The notes beneath the pieces were generated by a model. The model made no database searches. It was not told where the DNA came from and worked only from the letters and a program-made list of their open reading frames with translations. The translations under genes and the position numbers were made by a program. DNA of 49,935 nt, from positions 1-49,935 of the forward strand of contig JAKAQW010000005.1 in NCBI GenBank assembly GCA_021819525.1, read 5' to 3'. Positions 43,079 through 49,935 of the stretch are shown in pieces; position 1 is the stretch's first letter, and each line of letters opens with the position of its first letter. Source of the stretch: Actinomycetes bacterium. GTDB lineage: Bacteria > Actinomycetota > Acidimicrobiia > Acidimicrobiales > UBA8190.

Positions 43079-44046
43079 GCACTCCGGTGCCCCCACGAAG
43101 CGCACCGCGCGACAGGACGCCGGCGGACGAGAGGTCGCGCGGTGAAGGACCGGCGGGTGGGGCACCGGAACCTGTCGTCGCGGACAGCCTCTCGGGACCG
43201 GGTCGGCTCTGCACCTACGGTGACGCGGTGATGGACGTGGTCGTGCAGCTCTCCCGGCTCCCGGTGGCCGACGACGACGTGCCCGGGGAGATCACCCTGT
43301 CCGCGGGAGGCCAGGCAGCGAACGTGGCTGCCTGGCACGTCGCCCTGGGCGGGCAGGCCCGGCTGGCCACCAGGCTCGGCGATGACCGCACCGGCGCGCT
43401 CGTGGGGATGATGCTCGCCGACGCGGGTGTCGAGGTGGTCGGTCCCCGAGGAGGAAGGACCGGGATCGTGACGTCGATGGTGACGCCCGACGGAAAGCGG
43501 AGCATGGTGTCGGACCGCGGGGCGAGCGCCGACCTCGCCCCGTTCGAGGTGGAGGACACGTGGTTCGACGAGTGCGCCTGGCTCCACCTCTCGGGCTACG
43601 CCCTCTTCGGGGAGCGCTCGGCACCGGCGGCGATCGCTGCCGGTGCGCGGGCTCGCCGGGCTGGCGCCGGCGTCAGCGTGGACCTGTCCTCGGCGGTGCT
43701 CGTCGCCACGGCGGGCCGTGCCCGAGTGCGCCAGGCCGTCGAGCGCTGTGGCGCCACGCTCGTCTTCGCCAACGCGGCGGAGCACGAGGCGGCCGGGCCG
43801 CTGCGGGTGCCTCGAACCGTGGTGAAGTGCGGGGCAGACGGCTACGTGGTCACCGATGCGGGCGGCGGGCATAGCTGGGGGGCGTTGCCGCCGGCCGTCG
43901 TGCGCGACACGACGGGCGCGGGTGACGCGTTCGCGGCGGGATGGCTCCTCGGCGGGCCATCGCTGGCGCTCGATGCCGCCCGGATCTGTGTCGCCACGAC
44001 AGGCGCGATGCCGCCGGCCGGTGTCGAGCGCCCTGCCTCGTCATGA
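43075..44046 (+). CDS. PfkB-family carbohydrate/nucleoside kinase (possible pseudouridine kinase)
   Basis: 323 aa. GGQAANVAAWHVALGGQARL is the PfkB N-terminal signature, DTTGAGDAFAAGWLLGG the catalytic/anion-hole signature with the base Asp. TTG 43075 overlaps the hydrolase stop (TTGA). The first ~45 residues are unconserved, so a later start is possible. Context with psuG makes pseudouridine 5'-phosphorylation a good guess; ribokinase or sulfofructose-type sugar kinase remain alternatives. Confidence 0.8.
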   Translation: MSTPVPPRSAPRDRTPADERSRGEGPAGGAPEPVVADSLSGPGRLCTYGDAVMDVVVQLSRLPVADDDVPGEITLSAGGQAANVAAWHVALGGQARLATRLGDDRTGALVGMMLADAGVEVVGPRGGRTGIVTSMVTPDGKRSMVSDRGASADLAPFEVEDTWFDECAWLHLSGYALFGERSAPAAIAAGARARRAGAGVSVDLSSAVLVATAGRARVRQAVERCGATLVFANAAEHEAAGPLRVPRTVVKCGADGYVVTDAGGGHSWGALPPAVVRDTTGAGDAFAAGWLLGGPSLALDAARICVATTGAMPPAGVERPASS

Positions 44047-45842
44047 TGGACAGCGAGGCGCTGGTCGCCGAAGCAGCGAAGTGGCGGGATCGAGATCCCG
44101 ACCCGCTCACCCGCGCCGAGCTCGCCAGGCTCGTCGACCGGCGCGACGTCGAGGGTCTCCGTGCCCGCTTCGAGGGCACCCTCGCCTTCGGGACGGCGGG
44201 CATCCGCGCCGAGCTCGGTGCAGGACCGCTGCGGATGAACAGGCTCGTCGTCGCCCGAGTGGCCGTGGGCCTCGCCCGGCACCTGGACGACCGGGCATCT
44301 GGAGGGGCTGGAGCCCGGGTCACCATCGGCTACGACGGCCGGAGCGGCTCGGCGGTGCTCGCCGCGGACGCGGCCCGGGTGCTCGGCCGTGGCGGTGTGG
44401 CCGTGTGGTTGCTGCCCCGGGCACTACCGACACCGGTGCTGGCGTTCTCGGTGCGCCACCTCCATGCGGATCTCGGTCTCATGGTCACCGCCAGCCACAA
44501 CCCGCGTACCGAGAACGGGCTGAAGCTCTACGTGCGCGATGGCGGCCAGCTCCTCCCGCCGCTCGACTCCGAGATCGCGGCGGCGATCGGCACTGTCGAC
44601 CTCGACTCGCTCCCCGACGGCTGGTGGGAAGGGCCGTGCGCCTGGGAGATCGCCGACGGCGTCGTCGACGCGTACGTAGAGGCGATCACCCGAGCGACGC
44701 GCCCAGGGCCGCAACCGCAGCCTCGTTCCTCGTCGCTGGTGGTGGTCCACACCGCGCTCCACGGCGTCGCCACCGAGACGCTGCGGTCGGTCATGGCCGC
44801 CGGCGGTTGGCCGCCGCCGCTGTCGGTGACCCGCGAGGCGGACCCGGACCCGGCCTTCCCGGGGATGCCGTTCCCGAACCCCGAGGAGCCCGGCGTGCTG
44901 GACGGGGCGCGCTCGACTGCTGAGGCGCTACACGCCGACCTGGTCGTGGCCAACGACCCCGATGCCGATCGGCTGGCGGTGATGGTGCCCGGTCCGGAGG
45001 GCTTCGAGCGCCTGAGCGGAGACGAGGTCGGCGCGCTCCTGGCCGACGACGTGCTCACTCGTCTCGAGGGCGCCGGCTCGACGCGAGGCGGGCCGGTCGG
45101 CCGGGGCACGACGGCACCGGTCGTGGCCACCACCGTCGTGTCCGGCTCGCTGTTGCGCAAGATGGCCGACCGGGCAGGGGTGCGCTGCGTGACCACGCTC
45201 ACCGGCTTCAAGTGGATCGTCCGGGCGGCAGGCCCCGACGCCCGGCTGGTCTACGGCTACGAGGAGGCGCTCGGCTACGCCGTGCGACCCGATGTCGTCG
45301 CCGACAAGGACGGCATCAGCGCCGGGCTTCTCGCCGTCGAGCTGGCCGACGCCGCGAAGCGCGCGGGCCGCACGCTTCGCGATCGGCTCGACGAGCTCGC
45401 GCTCGTGCACGGCCTGCACGTCACCTGCCAGCGGGCGCTTCGGATCGACGACCTGCCTCGCAGCGAGGGGATGGGACAGCTGGTCCGAGCGCTCGAGCAC
45501 GTGCGCCGGGCACCGCCGCGTGAGCTGGCCGGAGGGGCGGTCACGGTCACCGATCTCCTCGAAGAGCATCCCGGTGCGGTCGACTTGGCCGGCGGCACCG
45601 CCGAACGATGGCCTGGATGCCCGATCGAACCGGCCAACGTCCTCGTCTGGCACGTCGGCGCCGACGCCCGGGTGGTGCTGCGGCCAAGTGGCACCGAGCC
45701 GAAGCTGAAGATCTATGTCGAGGTGGCCGACATAGCCGAGCACCTTTCTGAGCTCACCGAGCGCCGGGCCGCGGGGAACGCCCGGGCCGAGCAGCTGGCC
45801 TCGGCGGCCATCACCGCGCTGGGCGTGGTTCCTGGCGCCTAG
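44043..45842 (+). CDS. Phospho-sugar mutase, probable phosphopentomutase/phosphoglucomutase
   Basis: 599 aa, alpha-D-phosphohexomutase family (PgcA-like length). FGTAGIRAELGAGPLRMNRL, the phosphoserine loop VTASHNPRTENGLKLY, the Mg site in NDPDADRLAVMVPG, the sugar loop GYEEALGYAV, and the phosphate-binding RPSGTEPKLKIYVE are all present. In this context it would interconvert (deoxy)ribose 1- and 5-phosphates released by phosphorylases. ATG 44043 overlaps the PfkB stop (ATGA). It converges on rbsK. Confidence 0.88.
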   Translation: MMDSEALVAEAAKWRDRDPDPLTRAELARLVDRRDVEGLRARFEGTLAFGTAGIRAELGAGPLRMNRLVVARVAVGLARHLDDRASGGAGARVTIGYDGRSGSAVLAADAARVLGRGGVAVWLLPRALPTPVLAFSVRHLHADLGLMVTASHNPRTENGLKLYVRDGGQLLPPLDSEIAAAIGTVDLDSLPDGWWEGPCAWEIADGVVDAYVEAITRATRPGPQPQPRSSSLVVVHTALHGVATETLRSVMAAGGWPPPLSVTREADPDPAFPGMPFPNPEEPGVLDGARSTAEALHADLVVANDPDADRLAVMVPGPEGFERLSGDEVGALLADDVLTRLEGAGSTRGGPVGRGTTAPVVATTVVSGSLLRKMADRAGVRCVTTLTGFKWIVRAAGPDARLVYGYEEALGYAVRPDVVADKDGISAGLLAVELADAAKRAGRTLRDRLDELALVHGLHVTCQRALRIDDLPRSEGMGQLVRALEHVRRAPPRELAGGAVTVTDLLEEHPGAVDLAGGTAERWPGCPIEPANVLVWHVGADARVVLRPSGTEPKLKIYVEVADIAEHLSELTERRAAGNARAEQLASAAITALGVVPGA

Positions 45843-45948
45843 CGCCGGAGCCGGGGTCCAGAGCGCGAGGATGGCCTCGACCACCTGCTCGTCGATGCGT
45901 GCTCGGTTCGCCCCGGGGCACCGGAACGACGCGGCCCGCGGTGCCGGC

Positions 45949-46890
45949 TCACCCACCGGCTGCTCGCGGCTCGGCCGATGGCGCCGGGCTCCCAGGCAGA
46001 CGGCCGCCCACCGAGCGCTCGACCTCCGAGCGGGACGGGAGGTGGCCGCGCGCGCCGGCACCGGTGGTGGACAGCGACCCGGCGACGACAGCGAAACGGC
46101 ACGAGGCTTCGAGGTCGAGGCCGAGGGTGCGGGCGACGCAGAACGCGGCCACGAACGCGTCCCCAGCCCCCGTGGTGTCCCGGGCGTCCACCGGGAGGGC
46201 CGGGACGAGGAGCGCTGGGCACCGGGGTCGGACCAGCTCCGCCCCCTCCTTCCCCCGGGTGACCACCAGCGCGCCGACCCCCAGGGCAAAGAGCCGCTCG
46301 GGTGCCGTCTGGATCTGCGCCAGCTCCACCTCGTTGGGCACGAGCACGTCGCAGGCGGACAGCAGCTCGTCGGGGAGCATCCGGGCCGGCGCCGGGTTGA
46401 GGACGAAGCTGGCGCCGGCCTCTCGAGCCGCGACGCTCGCGGCGACGACCGCGTCGAGGGGGATCTCGAGGCTGGCGAGCACGGTCGTCCCAGGCGCAGC
46501 CGAGCGGGCTACCGCCTGCCGGACGTGGGCGGGATCGAGCGCGCCGTTCGCTCCGGGATAGACGATGACGAAGTTGGCCCCTTCGGGGTCGACGGCGATG
46601 GTCGCCTTCCCGGTCGCCGCGGCGACCCGCTGGACCTGCCCGACGTCCACCCCCATCCGCTCGAGCTCGGCCACCCCGGCATCGCCGTCCAGGTCGTCCC
46701 CGACGGCCCCGACGAACACCGTGTCGAGGCCGAGCACGGCCGCGGCTGCCGCCTGGTTGGCACCCTTGCCCCCCTGGGCGACTGCCTCACCTCGACACGG
46801 CACCGTCTCCCCGCGCGCCGGGAGGGACGCGACCGACAGGACGCGGTCGGTGTTGAGCGAGCCGACCACGACGACCCTGGGCGCCGTCAC
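45949..46890 (-). CDS. rbsK: Ribokinase
   Basis: 313 aa, PfkB family. VVVVGSLNTDRVLSVASLPA, GGKGANQAAAAAVLG, NPAPARMLPDELL and DTTGAGDAFVAAFCVARTLG are classic ribokinase motifs. Converts ribose from nucleoside hydrolase action to ribose 5-phosphate. Start GTG 46890, with GGGGG seven nt upstream; an ATG at 46914 is possible. Divergent from the phosphorylase gene with a palindrome-rich spacer. Confidence 0.9.
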   Translation of the reverse strand: MTAPRVVVVGSLNTDRVLSVASLPARGETVPCRGEAVAQGGKGANQAAAAAVLGLDTVFVGAVGDDLDGDAGVAELERMGVDVGQVQRVAAATGKATIAVDPEGANFVIVYPGANGALDPAHVRQAVARSAAPGTTVLASLEIPLDAVVAASVAAREAGASFVLNPAPARMLPDELLSACDVLVPNEVELAQIQTAPERLFALGVGALVVTRGKEGAELVRPRCPALLVPALPVDARDTTGAGDAFVAAFCVARTLGLDLEASCRFAVVAGSLSTTGAGARGHLPSRSEVERSVGGRLPGSPAPSAEPRAAGG

Positions 46891-46941
46891 GCACAGACCC
46901 CCGGCTCGCAGCACGAAGAGCAGATCACCTCGTCACCCTAG

Positions 46942-46979
46942 GCGCTTCACGACGGGCCGAGCGGGCTGTCGTGAAGTGC
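46942..46979. promoter_or_regulatory. 12-bp inverted repeat in the rbsK-deoA divergent spacer
   Basis: GCGCTTCACGAC (46942-46953) and GTCGTGAAGTGC (46968-46979) are complementary at 11 of 12 positions around a 14-nt centre. Located 52 bp upstream of the rbsK start, it is a good operator candidate. Confidence 0.5.
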
Positions 46980-47020
46980 GTCCCGAGCGGACCAGCCACG
47001 AGGTTCCTTGCCCACGAAAT

Positions 47021-47050
47021 AGGCCGTTGCGAGCCAATTCGCGACAGCCT
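47021..47050. promoter_or_regulatory. Second palindrome upstream of deoA
   Basis: AGGCCGTTGCGA and TCGCGACAGCCT flank GCCAAT with 10 Watson-Crick pairs of 12. It lies 37 bp before the phosphorylase start, where a -35 element is expected, so a bound protein would repress. Confidence 0.45.
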
Positions 47051-47073
47051 GCCAGCGGGCGGACATCGAGTGT

Positions 47074-47079
47074 TACCCT
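47074..47079 (+). promoter_or_regulatory. Putative -10 box of leaderless deoA mRNA
   Basis: TACCCT ends 7 nt before the ATG at 47087, and no ribosome-binding site precedes the ATG. Confidence 0.4.
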
Positions 47080-47086
47080 CGGGTCG

Positions 47087-48388
47087 ATGAGCCCACAGCG
47101 TGGTGACGGTCAGCTGCACGATGCCGTGGAGCTCATCAGGACGAAACGCGACGGGGGGGCGCTCCCCGCCGAGGCGGTCCACCGCCTCATGGAGGCGTAC
47201 GTCGGGGGAGGGTTCGCCGAGGAGCAGATGGCGGCGCTGCTGATGGCCGTCGTGTGGCGCGGGATGACCGCCGGCGAGCTGGCGGCCTGGACCGACGCCA
47301 TGCTCGCTTCGGGCAGCAGGCTCGACCTGAGCGGGCTCGGACGCCCCACGGTCGACAAGCACTCGACAGGTGGCGTGGGGGACAAGATCTCCCTCGTCCT
47401 TGTTCCGCTGGTCGCCGCGTTCGGCGCGGCCGTGCCGCAGATGTCCGGACGCGGGCTGGGCCATACCGGCGGCACGTTGGACAAGATGGACGCCATTGCC
47501 GGCTGGCGTTCGAACCTGAGCCCCGAGGAGGTCCTGGCGGTGCTCGGGAGCGTGGGCTGCGTGATCACCGCCGCCAGCGCGGAGATGGTGCCGGCAGACC
47601 GCCGTCTCTACGCCTTGCGGGACGTGACGGCCACCGTCGAGTCGATCCCACTTGTCGTGAGCTCGATCATGTCGAAGAAGATCGCCGAGGGCACGTCGTC
47701 GCTGCTGCTCGACGTCAAAGTGGGCAGCGGCGCCTTCATGACCGATCTCGACCAGGCCAGGAAGCTGGCCTCGACGTTGGTCGACGTGGGCAGCGCGCAC
47801 GGCGTGCGCTGCGCTGCGCTGCTCACGGGCATGGACACCCCGATCGGCAGGACCGTCGGCAATGCGCTCGAGGTGGCAGAGGCGCTCGAGGTGCTCGACG
47901 GGGGCGGCCCGGACGACCTGCGGGACCTTGTGGTGTCCGAAGCGAACGCCATGTTGCAGTTGGCCGGGATCGAGGGCGATCCGGCGGCGGCGTTGACCGA
48001 CGGCCGCGCCCGCCGGCGCTTCGAGGCCATGGTGGAGGCGCAAGGTGGCGATCTCGGCCAGGCGCTGCCCGCCGGTCGCCTGCTCGAGACGGTGCGGGCC
48101 GATCGCAGCGGCTTCGTGCGCCGCCTGGAGGCGAGGGCGGTGGGTATGGCGTCGTTCCACTTGGGAGCCGGCCGTTCCCGGCCAGGCGACGGGGTGTCGA
48201 TGACCGCAGGGGTCGTGTGCCGGGCCAAGCCCGGTGACGAGGTCACTGCCGGACAGCCGGTCCTCGAGCTGTGGGGCGACGATCCCGCACGCGTGGAGCT
48301 GGCAAAGGCTGCGTTGCTCGGGGCGCTCGAGCTCGGGGACCTCCCCCCGAGCACTGCCCCTCTCGTGCTCGAGCGCATCGGCTGCTGA
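47087..48388 (+). CDS. deoA: Pyrimidine-nucleoside / thymidine phosphorylase
   Basis: 433 aa. Phosphorolyses (deoxy)uridine or thymidine to base and (deoxy)ribose 1-phosphate. Motifs: VDKHSTGGVGDKISLVLVPL (phosphate binding), MSGRGLGHTGGTLDKMDAIA, and the core KKIAEGTSSLLLDVKVGSGA. The C-terminal PYNP domain with a lipoyl-like fold is present. Whether it is thymidine-specific (DeoA) or broad (Pdp) cannot be told. Start ATG 47087. Followed by deoC, the usual next step for deoxyribose phosphate. Confidence 0.93.
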   Translation: MSPQRGDGQLHDAVELIRTKRDGGALPAEAVHRLMEAYVGGGFAEEQMAALLMAVVWRGMTAGELAAWTDAMLASGSRLDLSGLGRPTVDKHSTGGVGDKISLVLVPLVAAFGAAVPQMSGRGLGHTGGTLDKMDAIAGWRSNLSPEEVLAVLGSVGCVITAASAEMVPADRRLYALRDVTATVESIPLVVSSIMSKKIAEGTSSLLLDVKVGSGAFMTDLDQARKLASTLVDVGSAHGVRCAALLTGMDTPIGRTVGNALEVAEALEVLDGGGPDDLRDLVVSEANAMLQLAGIEGDPAAALTDGRARRRFEAMVEAQGGDLGQALPAGRLLETVRADRSGFVRRLEARAVGMASFHLGAGRSRPGDGVSMTAGVVCRAKPGDEVTAGQPVLELWGDDPARVELAKAALLGALELGDLPPSTAPLVLERIGC

Positions 48389-48557
48389 GCCCTCGGGACG
48401 CGCGGGGCGCGAGACGGGCACTGGGCACCACCAGGTACGCTGGGTGACGTCCACTGGATCGCAGGCAGGCTGGTGCGACCGCCGGCGCGGTCCGGGTCCG
48501 ACCGCTGCATGGCAGAGAGTGCCCACATTGCAAGGGACGACGATCGGAGTGATGGAG

Positions 48558-49592
48558 ATGGCCTCGAGCTCCCAGCTGGAAACCACCACCGCGCACCCGA
48601 TGCAGCGCGCGAGCTGGATCGGCTCCGCCTCCGACCGGGTGATGGCCAGAACGCCGGGCGCGGCGCTCGACGGGGTCGCGAGCTCCGAGGCGTCGCTGCG
48701 GCGCTTCCTCATGGGCCTTCCAGGTGTCGATCAAACCGGCGTCGAAGCCCGTGCGGCCATGCTGGCGACGCGCTCGATCAAGGCTGCGTCGAAGCTGGCG
48801 GCACTGGACATGGTGATCCGGATGATCGACTTGACCACCCTCGAAGGAGCAGACACCCCGGGGAAGATCCGAGCCCTCTGCACGAAGGCCCGCCAGCCGG
48901 ACCTGGCCGACACCGCTGTCCCCCCGGTGGCAGCGGTGTGCGTCTACCCGGATCTCGTCGAGCTGGCGAAGAGCGCGCTCTCGGGCACCACGGTCGCCGT
49001 GGCGTCGGTAGCGACCGCGTTCCCCTCGGGGCGCGCTGCGATGAGCGTGAAGCTCGGTGACGTGCGCGAGGCGGTGGCAGCCGGTGCCGACGAGGTCGAC
49101 ATGGTGATCGACCGCGGCGCATTTCTCTCCGGGCGGTACCAGTCGATCGTGGAAGAGGTGCGGGCCGTGAAGGACCTCTGCGGCACTGCGCACCTGAAGG
49201 TCATCCTCGAGACCGGCGAGCTCGAGACCTACGACAACGTGAAGCGCGCCAGCTGGCTGGCGATGCTCGGCGGGGCCGACTTCGTGAAGACGTCGACGGG
49301 GAAGGTGAGCCCGGCAGCGACGCTCCCGGTCGCCCTCGTCATGCTCGAGGCGGTGCGAGACTTCGACGCGGTGACCGGGCGGAAGGTCGGCGTGAAGGTG
49401 GCGGGCGGGATTCGCAGCGCGAAGGATGCGCTGCGCTATCTGGTCGTGGTGAAAGAGACTGCCGGCGAGCAGTGGCTGGACCCCGGCCACTTCCGGTTCG
49501 GCGCTTCGAGCCTGTTGAACGACGTCCTCATGCAGCGGGCGAAGCAGCTGACCGGCGTGTACCCCTGCGCCGACGACTTCAGCCAGGACTGA
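48558..49592 (+). CDS. deoC: Deoxyribose-phosphate aldolase
   Basis: 344 aa, the long form resembling eukaryotic DERA rather than the ~220-aa bacterial type. Cleaves 2-deoxyribose 5-phosphate to glyceraldehyde 3-phosphate and acetaldehyde. IRMIDLTTLEGADTPGKIRA, EVDMVIDRGAFLSG, the proton-relay HLKVILETGEL with Lys, and the Schiff-base Lys in ADFVKTSTGKVSPAAT. ATG 48558 was chosen because CGGAG lies eight nt upstream; earlier GTG/ATG at 48549 and 48552 are possible. The downstream aldehyde dehydrogenase probably consumes acetaldehyde. Confidence 0.93.
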   Translation: MASSSQLETTTAHPMQRASWIGSASDRVMARTPGAALDGVASSEASLRRFLMGLPGVDQTGVEARAAMLATRSIKAASKLAALDMVIRMIDLTTLEGADTPGKIRALCTKARQPDLADTAVPPVAAVCVYPDLVELAKSALSGTTVAVASVATAFPSGRAAMSVKLGDVREAVAAGADEVDMVIDRGAFLSGRYQSIVEEVRAVKDLCGTAHLKVILETGELETYDNVKRASWLAMLGGADFVKTSTGKVSPAATLPVALVMLEAVRDFDAVTGRKVGVKVAGGIRSAKDALRYLVVVKETAGEQWLDPGHFRFGASSLLNDVLMQRAKQLTGVYPCADDFSQD

Positions 49593-49599
49593 GGGGCCA

Positions 49600-49935
49600 A
49601 TGAACTGGGAGTACGCACCAGCGCCGGAGTCTCGCTCCGTCGTGGACTTGGCGCCCTCGTACGGGTTGTTCATCGACGGCGAGTTCGTCGACTCCCAAGA
49701 CGGCTCGGTGTTCGAGACGGTCAACCCTGCCACCGAGGAGGTGCTGGCGCAGGTGTCAGCCGCCGGCCCGGCGGACGTGGATCGTGCCGTCAAAGCGGCT
49801 CGGCGAGCGCAGAGCGAGACCTGGGGCCCCTCGAGCGGTGCCGAACGGGCCAAGTACCTGTTCCGTGTCGCGCGGATCCTCCAGGAACGCTCCCGCGAGC
49901 TGGCAGTGCTCGAGAGCCTCGACAACGGGAAGCCC
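49600..49935 (+). CDS. Aldehyde dehydrogenase, 5' part only
   Basis: 112 codons up to the window edge. Starts MNWEYAPAPESRSVVDLAPS, then LFIDGEFVDSQDGSVFETVN and PATEEVLAQVSAA with LESLDNGKP, the normal N-terminal NAD-binding half of an ALDH; the catalytic Cys lies beyond the window. Seven nt after deoC with GAGGGG as ribosome-binding site. Likely oxidises acetaldehyde from DeoC; a paired second ALDH is common in such operons. Confidence 0.88.
   Translation, partial: MNWEYAPAPESRSVVDLAPSYGLFIDGEFVDSQDGSVFETVNPATEEVLAQVSAAGPADVDRAVKAARRAQSETWGPSSGAERAKYLFRVARILQERSRELAVLESLDNGKP

Overview
This is a GC-rich (about 70%) actinobacterial chromosome segment, probably Acidimicrobiia or a relative. 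The evidence is an Lsr2-type nucleoid protein, an F420-type luciferase-like oxidoreductase, a DUF6458-like protein, frequent GTG/TTG starts, many 4-bp ATGA/GTGA gene overlaps and several apparently leaderless genes. Actinobacterial placement is fairly secure from gene content; the class is inference.

Layout. (1) 1-4.4 kb, minus strand: rimO, pgsA and cinA with 4-bp overlaps, then a hypothetical gene. (2) 4.5-11.7 kb: a selenium island. A senB/senA pair (selenosugar synthase and selenoneine synthase, minus strand) is divergent from selD. selD is itself a selenoprotein gene: it has an in-frame TGA at codon 17 followed by two hairpins resembling a bacterial SECIS. The selenocysteine tRNA gene (selC) follows. 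The selA-selB operon converges on it, and the selB reading frame ends inside the tRNA on the opposite strand. Selenophosphate from SelD would feed both selenocysteine and selenoneine synthesis. (3) 11.8-14.8 kb: lsr2, a gentisate 1,2-dioxygenase and a frameshifted 2OG-Fe(II) oxygenase remnant. (4) 14.8-21.6 kb: tRNA-Ser(GCU), then an accessory, partly decayed region with a start-less integrase-like fragment, a STAS/small-membrane-protein operon, DUF6458-like, winged-helix and PRC-barrel genes, a C-terminal VirB4/TraC-like ATPase fragment, hypothetical genes, DnaA-box-like sites and a 37-bp repeat array. (5) 21.6-30.3 kb: a VOC protein, a PucR regulator and a minus-strand operon for the lower reductive pyrimidine pathway (beta-alanine aminotransferase, semialdehyde dehydrogenase, beta-ureidopropionase, dihydropyrimidinase, LLM oxidoreductase). 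(6) 30.5-35.5 kb: a sugar/nucleoside-type ABC transporter, minus strand, bracketed by two nearly identical 66-bp direct repeats, with an 18-bp minisatellite beside one of them. (7) 35.9-49.9 kb: a nucleoside-use island with a BMP-family receptor, ATPase and two permeases, pseudouridine-5'-phosphate glycosidase, nucleoside hydrolase, PfkB kinase, phosphopentomutase-like enzyme, ribokinase, pyrimidine-nucleoside phosphorylase, deoxyribose-phosphate aldolase and the start of an aldehyde dehydrogenase.

Together, regions 5-7 look like one scavenging programme. Nucleosides are imported, split into base and (deoxy)ribose phosphate, the bases are degraded through beta-alanine to acyl-CoA, and the sugars go to central metabolism. 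The most striking system is the selenium island. In-frame and intergenic tandem repeats are unusually common throughout the window.
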